Source: Desulfotomaculum sp.
GTDB lineage: Bacteria > Bacillota > Desulfotomaculia > Desulfotomaculales > Ammonificaceae
Reading direction: 5' to 3'
Assembly (NCBI GenBank): GCA_012961725.1
Contig: DTYU01000095.1
Span: forward strand, 1-5,845
DNA length: 5,845 bases
The notes beneath the pieces were generated by a model, which saw only the letters and a program-made list of their open reading frames with translations, made no database searches and was not told the origin of the DNA. A program made the position numbers and the translations under genes. Below, piece after piece: positions 1 to 5,813 of this stretch; position 1 is the first letter of the stretch; every line of letters begins with the position of its first letter.

Positions 1-18
1 CTTGGCATTTTGCATTGA

Positions 19-107
19 GCCCAGCACTCAACTCAACGTAAAGAGATACGACACAGGCTGACAACTATTTCTTGAGCACAAGTTTATCATAGAGTTGAGT
101 GCTGGGC
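19..107. repeat. Perfect 16-bp inverted repeat with 57-bp spacer
   Basis: GCCCAGCACTCAACTC at 19-34 is the exact reverse complement of the bases at 92-107. Identity stops sharply at both ends of each arm. The spacer (35-91) contains a smaller nested hairpin, CTTG/CAAG around 71-82, flanked by CTAT/ATAG. No T-run follows the right arm, so it does not look like a rho-independent terminator. No target-site duplication was seen next to the arms. It could be a small palindromic intergenic repeat, a degenerate MITE, or a regulatory or RNA structure. The repeat is directly seen; its role is unknown. Confidence 0.8.
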
Positions 108-124
108 GTATAACTTGCTATGAT
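95..124 (+). promoter_or_regulatory. Candidate sigma-A promoter for the ccpN-ppsR-ppsA cluster
   Basis: The -35 candidate is TTGAGT (95-100; four of six to TTGACA). The -10 candidate is TATGAT (119-124; five of six to TATAAT), with an 18-bp spacer and a TG at 116-117 that makes an extended -10. This is the best promoter-like pair I found in the upstream region. The -35 box lies inside the right arm of the inverted repeat at 92-107. Transcription from here would give a leader of roughly 230 nt before ccpN. Predicted by eye only. Confidence 0.42.
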
Positions 125-143
125 TTCTGCGCTTAGTAAAAAT

Positions 144-175
144 CTCTCAAAAATGCTATTCAGAACTCTCTCAAA
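144..175. repeat. Direct repeat CTCTCAAA, two copies 24 bp apart
   Basis: CTCTCAAA occurs at 144-151 and again at 168-175, a start-to-start distance of 24 bp. They sit just downstream of the candidate -10 box at 119-124, on the transcribed side. This could be a pair of protein binding sites, but two 8-mers in an AT-rich region could also arise by chance. Confidence 0.3.
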
Positions 176-281
176 TCAGTCGATTAAGCCTTTTGCAGAA
201 TTCTTTTTCCGGTGCAGGAAAATACAGTGTAGCATAGTAGAATACTTTAGTCATGTTTTTTGGGCGCTTAGCGGGAATTAG

Positions 282-292
282 TATGACATAGT
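282..292 (+). promoter_or_regulatory. Candidate CcpN-like operator upstream of ccpN
   Basis: TATGACATAGT matches ten of eleven positions of the Bacillus subtilis CcpN binding consensus TRTGHYATAYW (consensus recalled from the literature). It also overlaps a weak alternative promoter: TTGGGC at 260-265, a 16-bp spacer, and TATGAC at 282-287. A repressor bound here would cover that -10 box. Whether this clostridial protein shares the Bacillus consensus is unknown, and a match of this length can occur by chance. Confidence 0.3.
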
Positions 293-362
293 TAGGGGCA
301 GGTCGGCGTATATTTTAGCGTTAGTCGAGTCTACTCCTGTGCGGTTACCCGGCGGAGAGGGA

Positions 363-1007
363 GTGGAGGTCTTGGAGCTGACCCGGCGGCAGGAGACCAT
401 TTTGGGAATTGTCAAGAGCGAAGGACCAATCACCAGTGAGCAGATTGCAGACCGGTTGCAGTTAACGAGGGCAACTCTCCGCCCGGATCTGGCCATCTTG
501 ACTATGGCGGGCCTTTTGGAGGCAAGGCCGCGTGTCGGCTACTATTACACCGGAAAATCACCTAACGAAGTCGTCGCCGCGCGGGTTCGCCGCTACAAGG
601 TCGGTGAGCTGCAGTCACGACCGGTCGTGGTCAACGACCAGGTTTCAGCCCACGATGCAATCGTCACCATGTTTCTTGAGGACGTCGGTACGCTGTTTGT
701 GGTTCGGGAGGGAGGGATTCTCGAAGGAATCGTTTCCCGGAAGGACCTGTTGAAAATAGCCCTCGGCGGCCAGGAGATGCGTGAGCTCCCGGTGAGTGTG
801 ATTATGACCCGGTTGCCTAAGATCGTCACCACTTCTCCGGAGGAACCTGTCTGGGAAGCAGCGGGTAAGCTTGTTGACCACGAAGTGGACACCCTGCCCG
901 TGGTGGAGGCTGTTGCCGGGGGCCAGAAGGGCGACCTGCTCGTTGTCGGGCGGTTTAGTAAGACAACGGTGACCCGGCTTTTCGTGGAGATATGTGAAAG
1001 GCGGTAG
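363..1007 (+). CDS. ccpN: CcpN-type HTH/CBS-domain transcriptional regulator
   Basis: DNA-binding regulator of about 214 residues; B. subtilis CcpN has a very similar length. An N-terminal winged HTH (about residues 5-52) is followed by the family-typical stretch LTRATLRPDLAILTMAG and then ARPRVGYYYTG (to about residue 64). Two CBS domains follow (about 78-134 and 145-208), with MFLEDVGTLFVV and VSRKDLL in the first and IMTRLP opening the second. In Bacillus, CcpN represses gapB, pckA and a small RNA gene under glycolytic conditions, and its CBS pair is thought to sense nucleotides. Here the targets are inferred to be gluconeogenic genes, possibly this cluster. Start: GTG 363 has GGAG five bases upstream and aligns with the Bacillus N-terminus. 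TTG 372 is a serious alternative; GTG 339 is less likely because no SD precedes it. It is followed after 6 bp by ppsR, so the two are probably cotranscribed. Confidence 0.9.
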   Translation: MEVLELTRRQETILGIVKSEGPITSEQIADRLQLTRATLRPDLAILTMAGLLEARPRVGYYYTGKSPNEVVAARVRRYKVGELQSRPVVVNDQVSAHDAIVTMFLEDVGTLFVVREGGILEGIVSRKDLLKIALGGQEMRELPVSVIMTRLPKIVTTSPEEPVWEAAGKLVDHEVDTLPVVEAVAGGQKGDLLVVGRFSKTTVTRLFVEICERR

Positions 1008-1013
1008 GCGGCT

Positions 1014-1847
1014 TTGGCGGTTTTGCGCAACGGTGTTCGCCCGGTGATCTATATAGTTTCCGATTCCATCGGGGAGACCGCAGAACTTGTAGGCAAGGCG
1101 GCAGCAAGCCAGTTCGACGCTGGCAAAGCAGATATCCGGAGGGTTCCTTATGTAAGCCACCCTGATGAGATCCCGGAGATCGTGGCCCAGGCCGCTCAGG
1201 AGTCCGGGGTCATAGTCTTTACGCTGGTGATGCCAAGCCTTAGAGGGTTTCTTTTATCTGAAGCCGCAAAGTACGGCTTGCCCGCGGTGGATATACTGGG
1301 ACCGGTGTTAGACGCATTACGGCGGGTAACCGGTCGGGAGCCGCGGTTTGAGCCTGGACTGATGCGGAAGGTCGACGAGGAATACTTCCGCCGGGTGGAG
1401 GCCATTGAGTTTGCTGTCAAGTATGATGACGGGAAGGACCTGCGGGGAATCACCGAAGCGGAGGTCGTTGTTCTGGGAGTTTCGCGTACGGGCAAAACGC
1501 CGCTCTGCATGTACCTTGCGCACAAGCGGATCAGGGCGGCAAACGTGCCGCTCGTTCCAGAGGTACCGGTGCCCCAGGAACTTTTCACCCTTTCGTCCAA
1601 CCGGGTTGTAGGGTTGACGATCCAGCCCGATTACCTTGTGTGGATCCGGCGGGAGAGATTGAGGACCTTAGGCCTACCCGCCGAGGCGGAATACGCGCAC
1701 GAAGACCGGGTGCAGAAGGAGTTGGCTTATGCGGAGGAGGTGATGCACCGGATCGGTTGTACGGTGGTCGACGTGACCGGTAAGGCGGTGGAAGAAACGG
1801 CCAGCAGGGTTTTGGAGATTTACTACCGGGGCCTGCGCCGCCGCTGA
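1014..1847 (+). CDS. ppsR: PEP synthase regulatory protein, bifunctional kinase/pyrophosphorylase (DUF299)
   Basis: Cytoplasmic, 277 residues, the usual length for the PSRP/PDRP family (YqfL in B. subtilis, PpsR/YdiA in E. coli). Family features: an N-terminal YIVSDSIGETAELV (residues 13-26), the YFRRVEAIEFAVKYDDG segment (124-140), the P-loop-like GVSRTGKTP (155-163), and a C-terminal VVDVTGKAVEETA (251-263). Known chemistry: ADP-dependent phosphorylation of a threonine next to the catalytic histidine inactivates the target, and phosphate-dependent dephosphorylation reactivates it. Family members act on PEP synthase (EC 2.7.11.33/2.7.4.28) or on pyruvate phosphate dikinase; the neighbouring ppsA points to the first. 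Start: TTG 1014 has AAAGGCGG (997-1004) nine bases upstream; TTG 1023 is an alternative. The SD overlaps the end of ccpN, which suggests translational coupling. Confidence 0.93.
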   Translation: MAVLRNGVRPVIYIVSDSIGETAELVGKAAASQFDAGKADIRRVPYVSHPDEIPEIVAQAAQESGVIVFTLVMPSLRGFLLSEAAKYGLPAVDILGPVLDALRRVTGREPRFEPGLMRKVDEEYFRRVEAIEFAVKYDDGKDLRGITEAEVVVLGVSRTGKTPLCMYLAHKRIRAANVPLVPEVPVPQELFTLSSNRVVGLTIQPDYLVWIRRERLRTLGLPAEAEYAHEDRVQKELAYAEEVMHRIGCTVVDVTGKAVEETASRVLEIYYRGLRRR

Positions 1848-1891
1848 TCGTGTGTCAAGGCAGGACGGATCCGGCTATTGCATGGGTGACT

Positions 1892-1912
1892 GTTTGGGTT
1901 AAGGGCTCAAAC
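1892..1912 (+). other. Short hairpin in the ppsR-ppsA gap
   Basis: GTTTGGG (1892-1898) can pair with CTCAAAC (1906-1912), giving seven base pairs including one G-U, with a seven-base loop. It lies in the 92-bp gap between ppsR and ppsA and ends 11 bases before the ppsA Shine-Dalgarno. No T-run follows, so it is not a classical terminator. It could be an mRNA processing or stabilising element, or chance. Confidence 0.3.
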
Positions 1913-1923
1913 ACTTTAAAAAT

Positions 1924-1931
1924 GGGGGGAG
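1924..1931 (+). promoter_or_regulatory. Shine-Dalgarno that decides the ppsA start
   Basis: The G-rich GGGGGGAG sits eight bases before GTG 1940. The in-frame ATG at 1922 overlaps this run and has no ribosome binding site of its own at a usual distance. GTG 1931 is likewise too close. This supports GTG 1940 as the true ppsA start. Confidence 0.6.
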
Positions 1932-1939
1932 TGAAGGCA

Positions 1940-4291
1940 GTGGCTTTTCGGTTCATCAAATGGTTCAGTGAACTTGGCAGGGGAGATGTGGGGCTTGTCG
2001 GCGGTAAGGGAGCCAATCTTGGTGAAATGACCGGGGCCGGGATTCTTGTACCGCCCGGTTTTTGCGTGACCGCAGAGGCGTATAAATACTTTATCAAGAA
2101 AACCGGTTTGGCGTCGAAAATAACAGAGATCATCGGCCGTACCGATGTAAACAACCATGAAGAGTTGAGGGCCAATACCGCCAAGGTCCGTGAGTTGATC
2201 CGGAATACTCCCGTACCGCCGGAGATTGCGGCTGAGATAACCGCGGCTTACAAGGAGTTGGGTGGGGACGGTGAGCCGCCGCGGGTGGCGGTCCGGAGTT
2301 CGGCGACGGCGGAGGACCTCCCGGAAGCCTCTTTTGCGGGGCAGCAGGACACCTACCTGAACGTAGTCGGGGTTGAGGATGTGCTTGAGCACGTTCGCCG
2401 GTGCTGGGCTTCCTTATGGACGGAACGTGCCACGTTTTACCGTGAGGCGCAAGGCTTTGAGCATACGGCGGTTTACTTGAGCGCGGTGGTGCAGAAGATG
2501 ATTCAATCGGAGCGTTCCGGTGTTGCCTTTACCGTCGATCCTGTTTCAGGGAACAGGCGGGAGATGATGATAAACGCAAGCTGGGGACTGGGCGAGGCGA
2601 TTGTGGCCGGGAAGGTGACCCCGGATGAATATACGGTGGACAAGGTCTCCCGCTGCGTGGTAAACAAGGTGGTTGCGGCTAAGACGGTAATGATTTGCGC
2701 GGATCCCGATTCTCCCGGCGGCACGGTCGAAGTGGAGGTAGCACACCATCTCGGCCCGGAATACGTCAACCGGCAGTGTCTTACCGATGAAGAAGTGCTT
2801 GCCCTTTCCGAGCAGTTGATCAGGGTCGAGAACCACTACGACTTCCCGCAGGATATCGAGTGGGGTTACGAAGACGGTACCTTTTACATATTGCAGTCAC
2901 GGCCCATTACGACTTTAGGCGAGGAACCGGAAGCCGGGGCAAGGGAGGCGGGGAAGGTGAGCGAGGCCAAGGTGCTCGTGCGCGGAATGGCCGCTTCTCC
3001 CGGTACGGCTACCGGGAAGGCAGTAATGGTCAAGGGTTTCGACGATATCACCCGGGTGAACGAGGGAGCGGTATTGGTAACGGTCATGACCAACCCGGAC
3101 ATGGTGCCGGCGATGAAACGGGCGGCTGCCATCGTAACGGACGAGGGGGGACGCACCTGCCATGCCGCGATAGTGTCGCGGGAGTTAGGGGTCCCATGTA
3201 TCGTGGGTGCGAAGGATGCAACCGCGGTGCTAAAAGAAGGGATGGAGATAACGGTAGACGCTTCCCGGGGCGTGGTCTACGAAGGCCGCGTAGCACTGGG
3301 CGATACGGCCCAGCCAGCGGCAGCGGTCAGCGGGGCGGTGCCGCAGGGGGTGATCTGGCGGGAAATGGCGCCGGTCACGGCGACCAAGATATACATGAAC
3401 TTAGGTGAGCCGGAGGGGATCACTCGTTATAAAGACCTGCCCTTCGATGGGATCGGGCTCATGCGCACCGAGTTCATCTTCACCGACCACATCGGCGCAC
3501 ACCCGATCTACCTTTTGCGCTCCGGCCAGGAAGCGTTGTTTATTGAGCGGCTGGCAGAAGGCATCTCTGCAGTGGCCCAGGCGATCTACCCCCGGCCGGT
3601 GGTGGTACGCTTCAGCGACTTCCGGACCAACGAATTCCGCGGTCTCAAGGGCGGGGAAGAGGTCGAGCCGGTGGAAAACAACCCGATGATCGGCTGGCGT
3701 GGCGTATCCCGGTACATCTCACCGGAATACGAGGCTGGTTTCCGTCTTGAGTGCAAGGCCATGCGTAAGGTTAGGGAAGAGTACCAGTTGACTAACGTCT
3801 GGGCGATGCTTCCCTTCGTACGCACCACCTGGGAGGTAAAACAGGTGCTTAAGATAATGGTTGAAGAGGGCCTGTCGTCAAACTTGGACTTCAGGGTGTG
3901 GGTGATGGCGGAGGTCCCGTCGGTAGTCTTTATGGCGGATGAGTTCAGCCCGTTGATCGACGGTTTCAGCATCGGCTCAAACGATCTTACGCAGCTTATT
4001 TTAGGCGCGGACCGGGATTCCGGCGTTTTAGACAAAATGGGGTATTTCGATGAGCGCAACCCGGCGGTAACACGGGCGATAGCCCGCCTCATCGAGGTTG
4101 CGCACCGGCACGGCAAGACGGTTTCCATTTGCGGGCAGGGGCCCTCGGTTTACCCCGAGTTTACCGAGTTCTTGGTCCGCAACGGCATAGACAGCATCAG
4201 CGTCAACCCGGATACCGTCTCCGACACCCGCAGGTTGGTGGCGAGCGTCGAGCAGAAGGTCATCTTAGAGGCACTGCGCCAGCGGAAATAA
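1940..4291 (+). CDS. ppsA: Phosphoenolpyruvate synthase (pyruvate, water dikinase)
   Basis: Converts pyruvate, ATP and water to PEP, AMP and phosphate (EC 2.7.9.2), the cytoplasmic entry to gluconeogenesis. With the GTG 1940 start it has 783 residues; E. coli PpsA has 792. Domain order is complete. First is the N-terminal ATP-grasp nucleotide-binding domain, with GGKGANLGEM at 21-30, RSSATAEDLPEASFAGQQ at 119-136, and its end at ILQSRPIT 317-324. Next is the mobile phosphohistidine domain, with GGRTCHAA at 403-410. Last is the C-terminal PEP/pyruvate TIM barrel, with IGLMRTEFI at 505-513, GSNDLTQL at 679-686 and SICGQGPS at 729-736. Catalytic residues by family comparison are His408 and Cys731. 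The Thr-Cys-His motif and SICGQGPS indicate PEP synthase rather than pyruvate phosphate dikinase. Thr406, two residues before His408, is the predicted PpsR target. The reading frame is open back to GTG 1850, but the extra N-terminal residues resemble nothing in the family. It is separated from ppsR by 92 bp. Confidence 0.95.
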   Translation: MAFRFIKWFSELGRGDVGLVGGKGANLGEMTGAGILVPPGFCVTAEAYKYFIKKTGLASKITEIIGRTDVNNHEELRANTAKVRELIRNTPVPPEIAAEITAAYKELGGDGEPPRVAVRSSATAEDLPEASFAGQQDTYLNVVGVEDVLEHVRRCWASLWTERATFYREAQGFEHTAVYLSAVVQKMIQSERSGVAFTVDPVSGNRREMMINASWGLGEAIVAGKVTPDEYTVDKVSRCVVNKVVAAKTVMICADPDSPGGTVEVEVAHHLGPEYVNRQCLTDEEVLALSEQLIRVENHYDFPQDIEWGYEDGTFYILQSRPITTLGEEPEAGAREAGKVSEAKVLVRGMAASPGTATGKAVMVKGFDDITRVNEGAVLVTVMTNPDMVPAMKRAAAIVTDEGGRTCHAAIVSRELGVPCIVGAKDATAVLKEGMEITVDASRGVVYEGRVALGDTAQPAAAVSGAVPQGVIWREMAPVTATKIYMNLGEPEGITRYKDLPFDGIGLMRTEFIFTDHIGAHPIYLLRSGQEALFIERLAEGISAVAQAIYPRPVVVRFSDFRTNEFRGLKGGEEVEPVENNPMIGWRGVSRYISPEYEAGFRLECKAMRKVREEYQLTNVWAMLPFVRTTWEVKQVLKIMVEEGLSSNLDFRVWVMAEVPSVVFMADEFSPLIDGFSIGSNDLTQLILGADRDSGVLDKMGYFDERNPAVTRAIARLIEVAHRHGKTVSICGQGPSVYPEFTEFLVRNGIDSISVNPDTVSDTRRLVASVEQKVILEALRQRK

Positions 4292-4321
4292 ATAGATTAG
4301 CGGTAACTGCCTGTATGCCGG

Positions 4322-4340
4322 GGGGGTATCTCTACGCCCC
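4322..4340 (+). terminator. GC-rich hairpin after ppsA, possible weak terminator
   Basis: GGGGGTA (4322-4328) pairs with TAC (4333-4335) and CCCC (4337-4340), leaving a single bulged G at 4336 and a four-base TCTC loop. The downstream sequence (TTAGGTTGTTCTTCTT) is T-rich but interrupted, so intrinsic termination would be weak. It lies 30 bp after the ppsA stop and is the only terminator-like structure between ppsA and thpR. Confidence 0.4.
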
Positions 4341-4354
4341 TTAGGTTGTTCTTC

Positions 4355-4383
4355 TTATCAGTGCTTCAGCTTGCGCTTGTAAC
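4355..4383 (+). promoter_or_regulatory. Weak candidate promoter for thpR
   Basis: TTATCA (4355-4360; four of six) and TGTAAC (4378-4383; four of six) are separated by 17 bp, upstream of thpR and downstream of the ppsA hairpin. A perfect 10-bp palindrome, GGAGCGCTCC, follows at 4389-4398, close to where transcription would start, and could be an operator. Both boxes are poor, so this is a tentative call. Confidence 0.25.
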
Positions 4384-4440
4384 GAACGGGAGCGCTCCAG
4401 GCTCTTAGTTGTCTACCGAGAGGAAAGGGAAGACAGGACC

Positions 4441-5043
4441 GTGGAGAAGCTGCGCCTTTTCTGGGCGATAACCATCCCGGCGGCGATTCGCGAAGAGTTG
4501 GCTGAAATTCAAGCGGTCTTCCGCCGGCTGCAGCTTGACGTGAAATGGGTGGAGACGGAAAACTTTCATGTAACCGTGCGGTTTTTAGGATCCGTCGATA
4601 CCTCCCTGATTGAGCCGCTTATGGCGGAGGTGAGCGAACGTGTTAGCGGAACGGCGCAGTTCAAGCTTGGTTTCGGCGGGATCGGCGTTTTTCCTTCGGT
4701 GAAGAAACCGCGGGTGCTGTGGGTCGGTTTGAGGGGCCACGAACCGGTCGCGGTACTGCACCGGCAGGTAGAAGAAGCGGTTGTGTCGCTGGGTCTTCCC
4801 CGTGAAGAGAAGGCGTTTTCCCCCCACGTCACTATCGGGCGTTTTCGCGCTGCGGCGAACTGCGCAACACTCGAAAGAAAGATCGCTGAGGTTGACGCCC
4901 GCCACGTCGGGGAGTTTACGGTGACAGGGCTTGACCTTCTGGCTAGCCGGTTGACCCGGCACGGACCGGTTTATTCTATGCTGAGGCGGATCGCCTTTTC
5001 CGGGGGCGGTTCCGGTGAAGAACAAAAGGGTGCCGGCATATAA
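4441..5043 (+). CDS. thpR: RNA 2',3'-cyclic phosphodiesterase (2H family, LigT/ThpR)
   Basis: Cytoplasmic enzyme of 200 residues that hydrolyses RNA 2',3'-cyclic phosphate ends to 2'-phosphate (EC 3.1.4.58); family members were first known as 2'-5' RNA ligases. Both catalytic HxTx motifs of the 2H fold are present: HVTV at residues 43-46 (within ENFHVTVRFLG) and HVTI at 129-132 (within FSPHVTIGRFR). The usual KPRVLWVGL strand lies at 89-97. Length is normal apart from a short Gly/Glu-rich tail after about residue 186. The GTG start at 4441 is preceded by the purine-rich AGGAAAGGGA (4421-4430). The 149-bp gap to ppsA, with a hairpin in it, suggests separate or only partial cotranscription. The cellular substrate in bacteria is generally uncertain. 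Confidence 0.92.
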   Translation: MEKLRLFWAITIPAAIREELAEIQAVFRRLQLDVKWVETENFHVTVRFLGSVDTSLIEPLMAEVSERVSGTAQFKLGFGGIGVFPSVKKPRVLWVGLRGHEPVAVLHRQVEEAVVSLGLPREEKAFSPHVTIGRFRAAANCATLERKIAEVDARHVGEFTVTGLDLLASRLTRHGPVYSMLRRIAFSGGGSGEEQKGAGI

Positions 5044-5155
5044 TTTGAAGAACCCAGAATTCGGCATTCGGAAGTTAAAGAATCACGATGCTGCAAGCCC
5101 TGCTTTCTATTCAAAATTGTGAAACCAAAGATTTACTGCGCTGGGGGAAAAGAAA
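5044..5155. other. Intergenic gap between thpR and the flavoprotein gene
   Basis: This 112-bp stretch is more AT-rich than its neighbours. It contains a tandem ATTCGG repeat (5059-5064 and 5066-5071) and a run of G residues (5143-5147) that serves as the Shine-Dalgarno eight bases before ATG 5156. No clear terminator or strong promoter was found. Confidence 0.5.
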
Positions 5156-5761
5156 ATGCTGATTTTGGCCTTAAACGGCAGCCCCAGACCGGACGGCGGT
5201 ACTGCGCAACTGCTCTCTGCCGCACTTGATGAGGCCGCTTCCATGGGGGCGTCTACCGTTCTCCTGCAGGCCGTGGAAGGTCTGCAGGAGTTGAAGTTCC
5301 CCTATTGCATCCACTGCTCGTCTCCTTGCCGCGGCATGTGCTATCAAGGCACTAAGCTTGAGGAGATGTTTGAGCTGCTAGGCCGGTCTGACGGCCTGAT
5401 CATCGGCAGCCCGGTATACTTTGGGACGGTATCGGCCCCACTCAAGGCCTTTTGGGATAAGACCCGGCGGCTCCGGAAAGAGAAGGCGCTGATTAACGTA
5501 GTGGGAGGCGGGGTGGTTAGCGGCGGGTCGCGTTTTGGCGGACAGGAACCGACGCTGCAAGTCCTTGTAGCAATGATGCTGTCTCACGGAATGACGGTGG
5601 TGGGTGATGGTCACAGCGACGGTGACCCCGGGCACCTGGGGGCTTGCATCCAGTACCGGAACAACGGGGAAGGGCTGATACAGGCGCGGTTTTTGGCGAA
5701 GCGGGTTGTTGAGGTGGCCCGGGCGACTCAGGTGCTGCGAAGGCGTCCTGTCGGTAGGTAG
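5156..5761 (+). CDS. Flavodoxin-fold protein, NADPH-dependent FMN reductase / iron-sulfur flavoprotein-like
   Basis: Predicted soluble redox protein of 201 residues. The N-terminal strand and phosphate-binding loop LALNGSPRPDGGTAQLL (residues 4-20) and the later GSPVYFGTVSAPLKAFWD (84-101) are hallmarks of the FMN-binding flavodoxin-like reductase family. Between them lie four closely spaced cysteines (51, 54, 58 and 62), in the place where iron-sulfur flavoproteins carry their [4Fe-4S] ligands. The spacing here is CX2CX3CX3C, not the usual CX2CX2CX4-7C. GGGVVSGGSRFGGQEP (117-132) probably belongs to the active-site side of the fold. Function is likely electron transfer or reduction of a small molecule with FMN; the partner is unknown. 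ATG 5156 has a G-rich SD eight bases upstream. The C-terminal ten or so residues are Arg-rich and probably disordered. A probable terminator follows. Confidence 0.82.
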   Translation: MLILALNGSPRPDGGTAQLLSAALDEAASMGASTVLLQAVEGLQELKFPYCIHCSSPCRGMCYQGTKLEEMFELLGRSDGLIIGSPVYFGTVSAPLKAFWDKTRRLRKEKALINVVGGGVVSGGSRFGGQEPTLQVLVAMMLSHGMTVVGDGHSDGDPGHLGACIQYRNNGEGLIQARFLAKRVVEVARATQVLRRRPVGR

Positions 5762-5785
5762 CGGTATTCATGAGGGTGCGGTGGC

Positions 5786-5813
5786 CCGGGTTGAGACTGA
5801 CGCCCGGTTTTTT
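5786..5813 (+). terminator. Rho-independent terminator after the flavoprotein gene
   Basis: CCGGGT (5786-5791) pairs with GCCCGG (5802-5807), six base pairs including one G-U, around a ten-base loop. It is followed immediately by six T residues (5808-5813). It lies 24 bp after the stop codon. Position and shape fit an intrinsic terminator; the stem is short but GC-rich. Confidence 0.65.

Larger units (their letters stand above)
1..362. other. Non-coding, AT-richer region upstream of ccpN
   Basis: No convincing gene is seen on either strand here. The base composition is visibly more AT-rich than the downstream genes, with many short A and T runs. It contains a long perfect inverted repeat (19-34/92-107), a promoter-like pair (95-100 and 119-124), a direct repeat of CTCTCAAA (144-151 and 168-175), a T/A-rich hairpin (205-210 pairing with 217-222), a short palindrome CGCTTAGCG (265-273), and a CcpN-operator-like sequence (282-292). 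The end of the preceding gene is not in the window, so this is at least 362 bp of leader and regulatory DNA. Confidence 0.75.

Noticed and set aside
205..222. TTTTCC/GGAAAA hairpin as a terminator
   Set aside because: The stem is A/T-rich and is not followed by a T-run on the + strand; more likely chance pairing in AT-rich DNA.
278..496. Short - strand open frame across the ccpN start
   Set aside because: It is mostly antisense to the ccpN HTH region, with no motif; the coding signal belongs to the + strand.
645..1160. Open frame of 171 codons on the - strand across the ccpN-ppsR junction
   Set aside because: It is antisense to two well-supported genes and has no family features.
1850..1939. 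N-terminal extension of ppsA to GTG 1850 or ATG 1922
   Set aside because: The extra residues have no family resemblance, and the only good SD (1924-1931) is correctly spaced for GTG 1940.
2860..3408. Open frame of 182 codons on the + strand inside ppsA
   Set aside because: The translation is a Gly/Arg-rich low-complexity sequence in the +1/+2 frame of a clearly real ppsA; it is a by-product of GC-rich codon usage.
3586..4128. Open frame of 180 codons on the - strand opposite ppsA
   Set aside because: It is fully antisense to conserved PEP synthase sequence, Ser/Thr/Arg-rich, with no recognisable motif and no ribosome binding evidence.
4129..4344. Short + strand open frame overlapping the ppsA end and the following gap
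   Set aside because: It is out of frame with ppsA, begins inside the conserved C-terminus, and has no SD or recognisable sequence.
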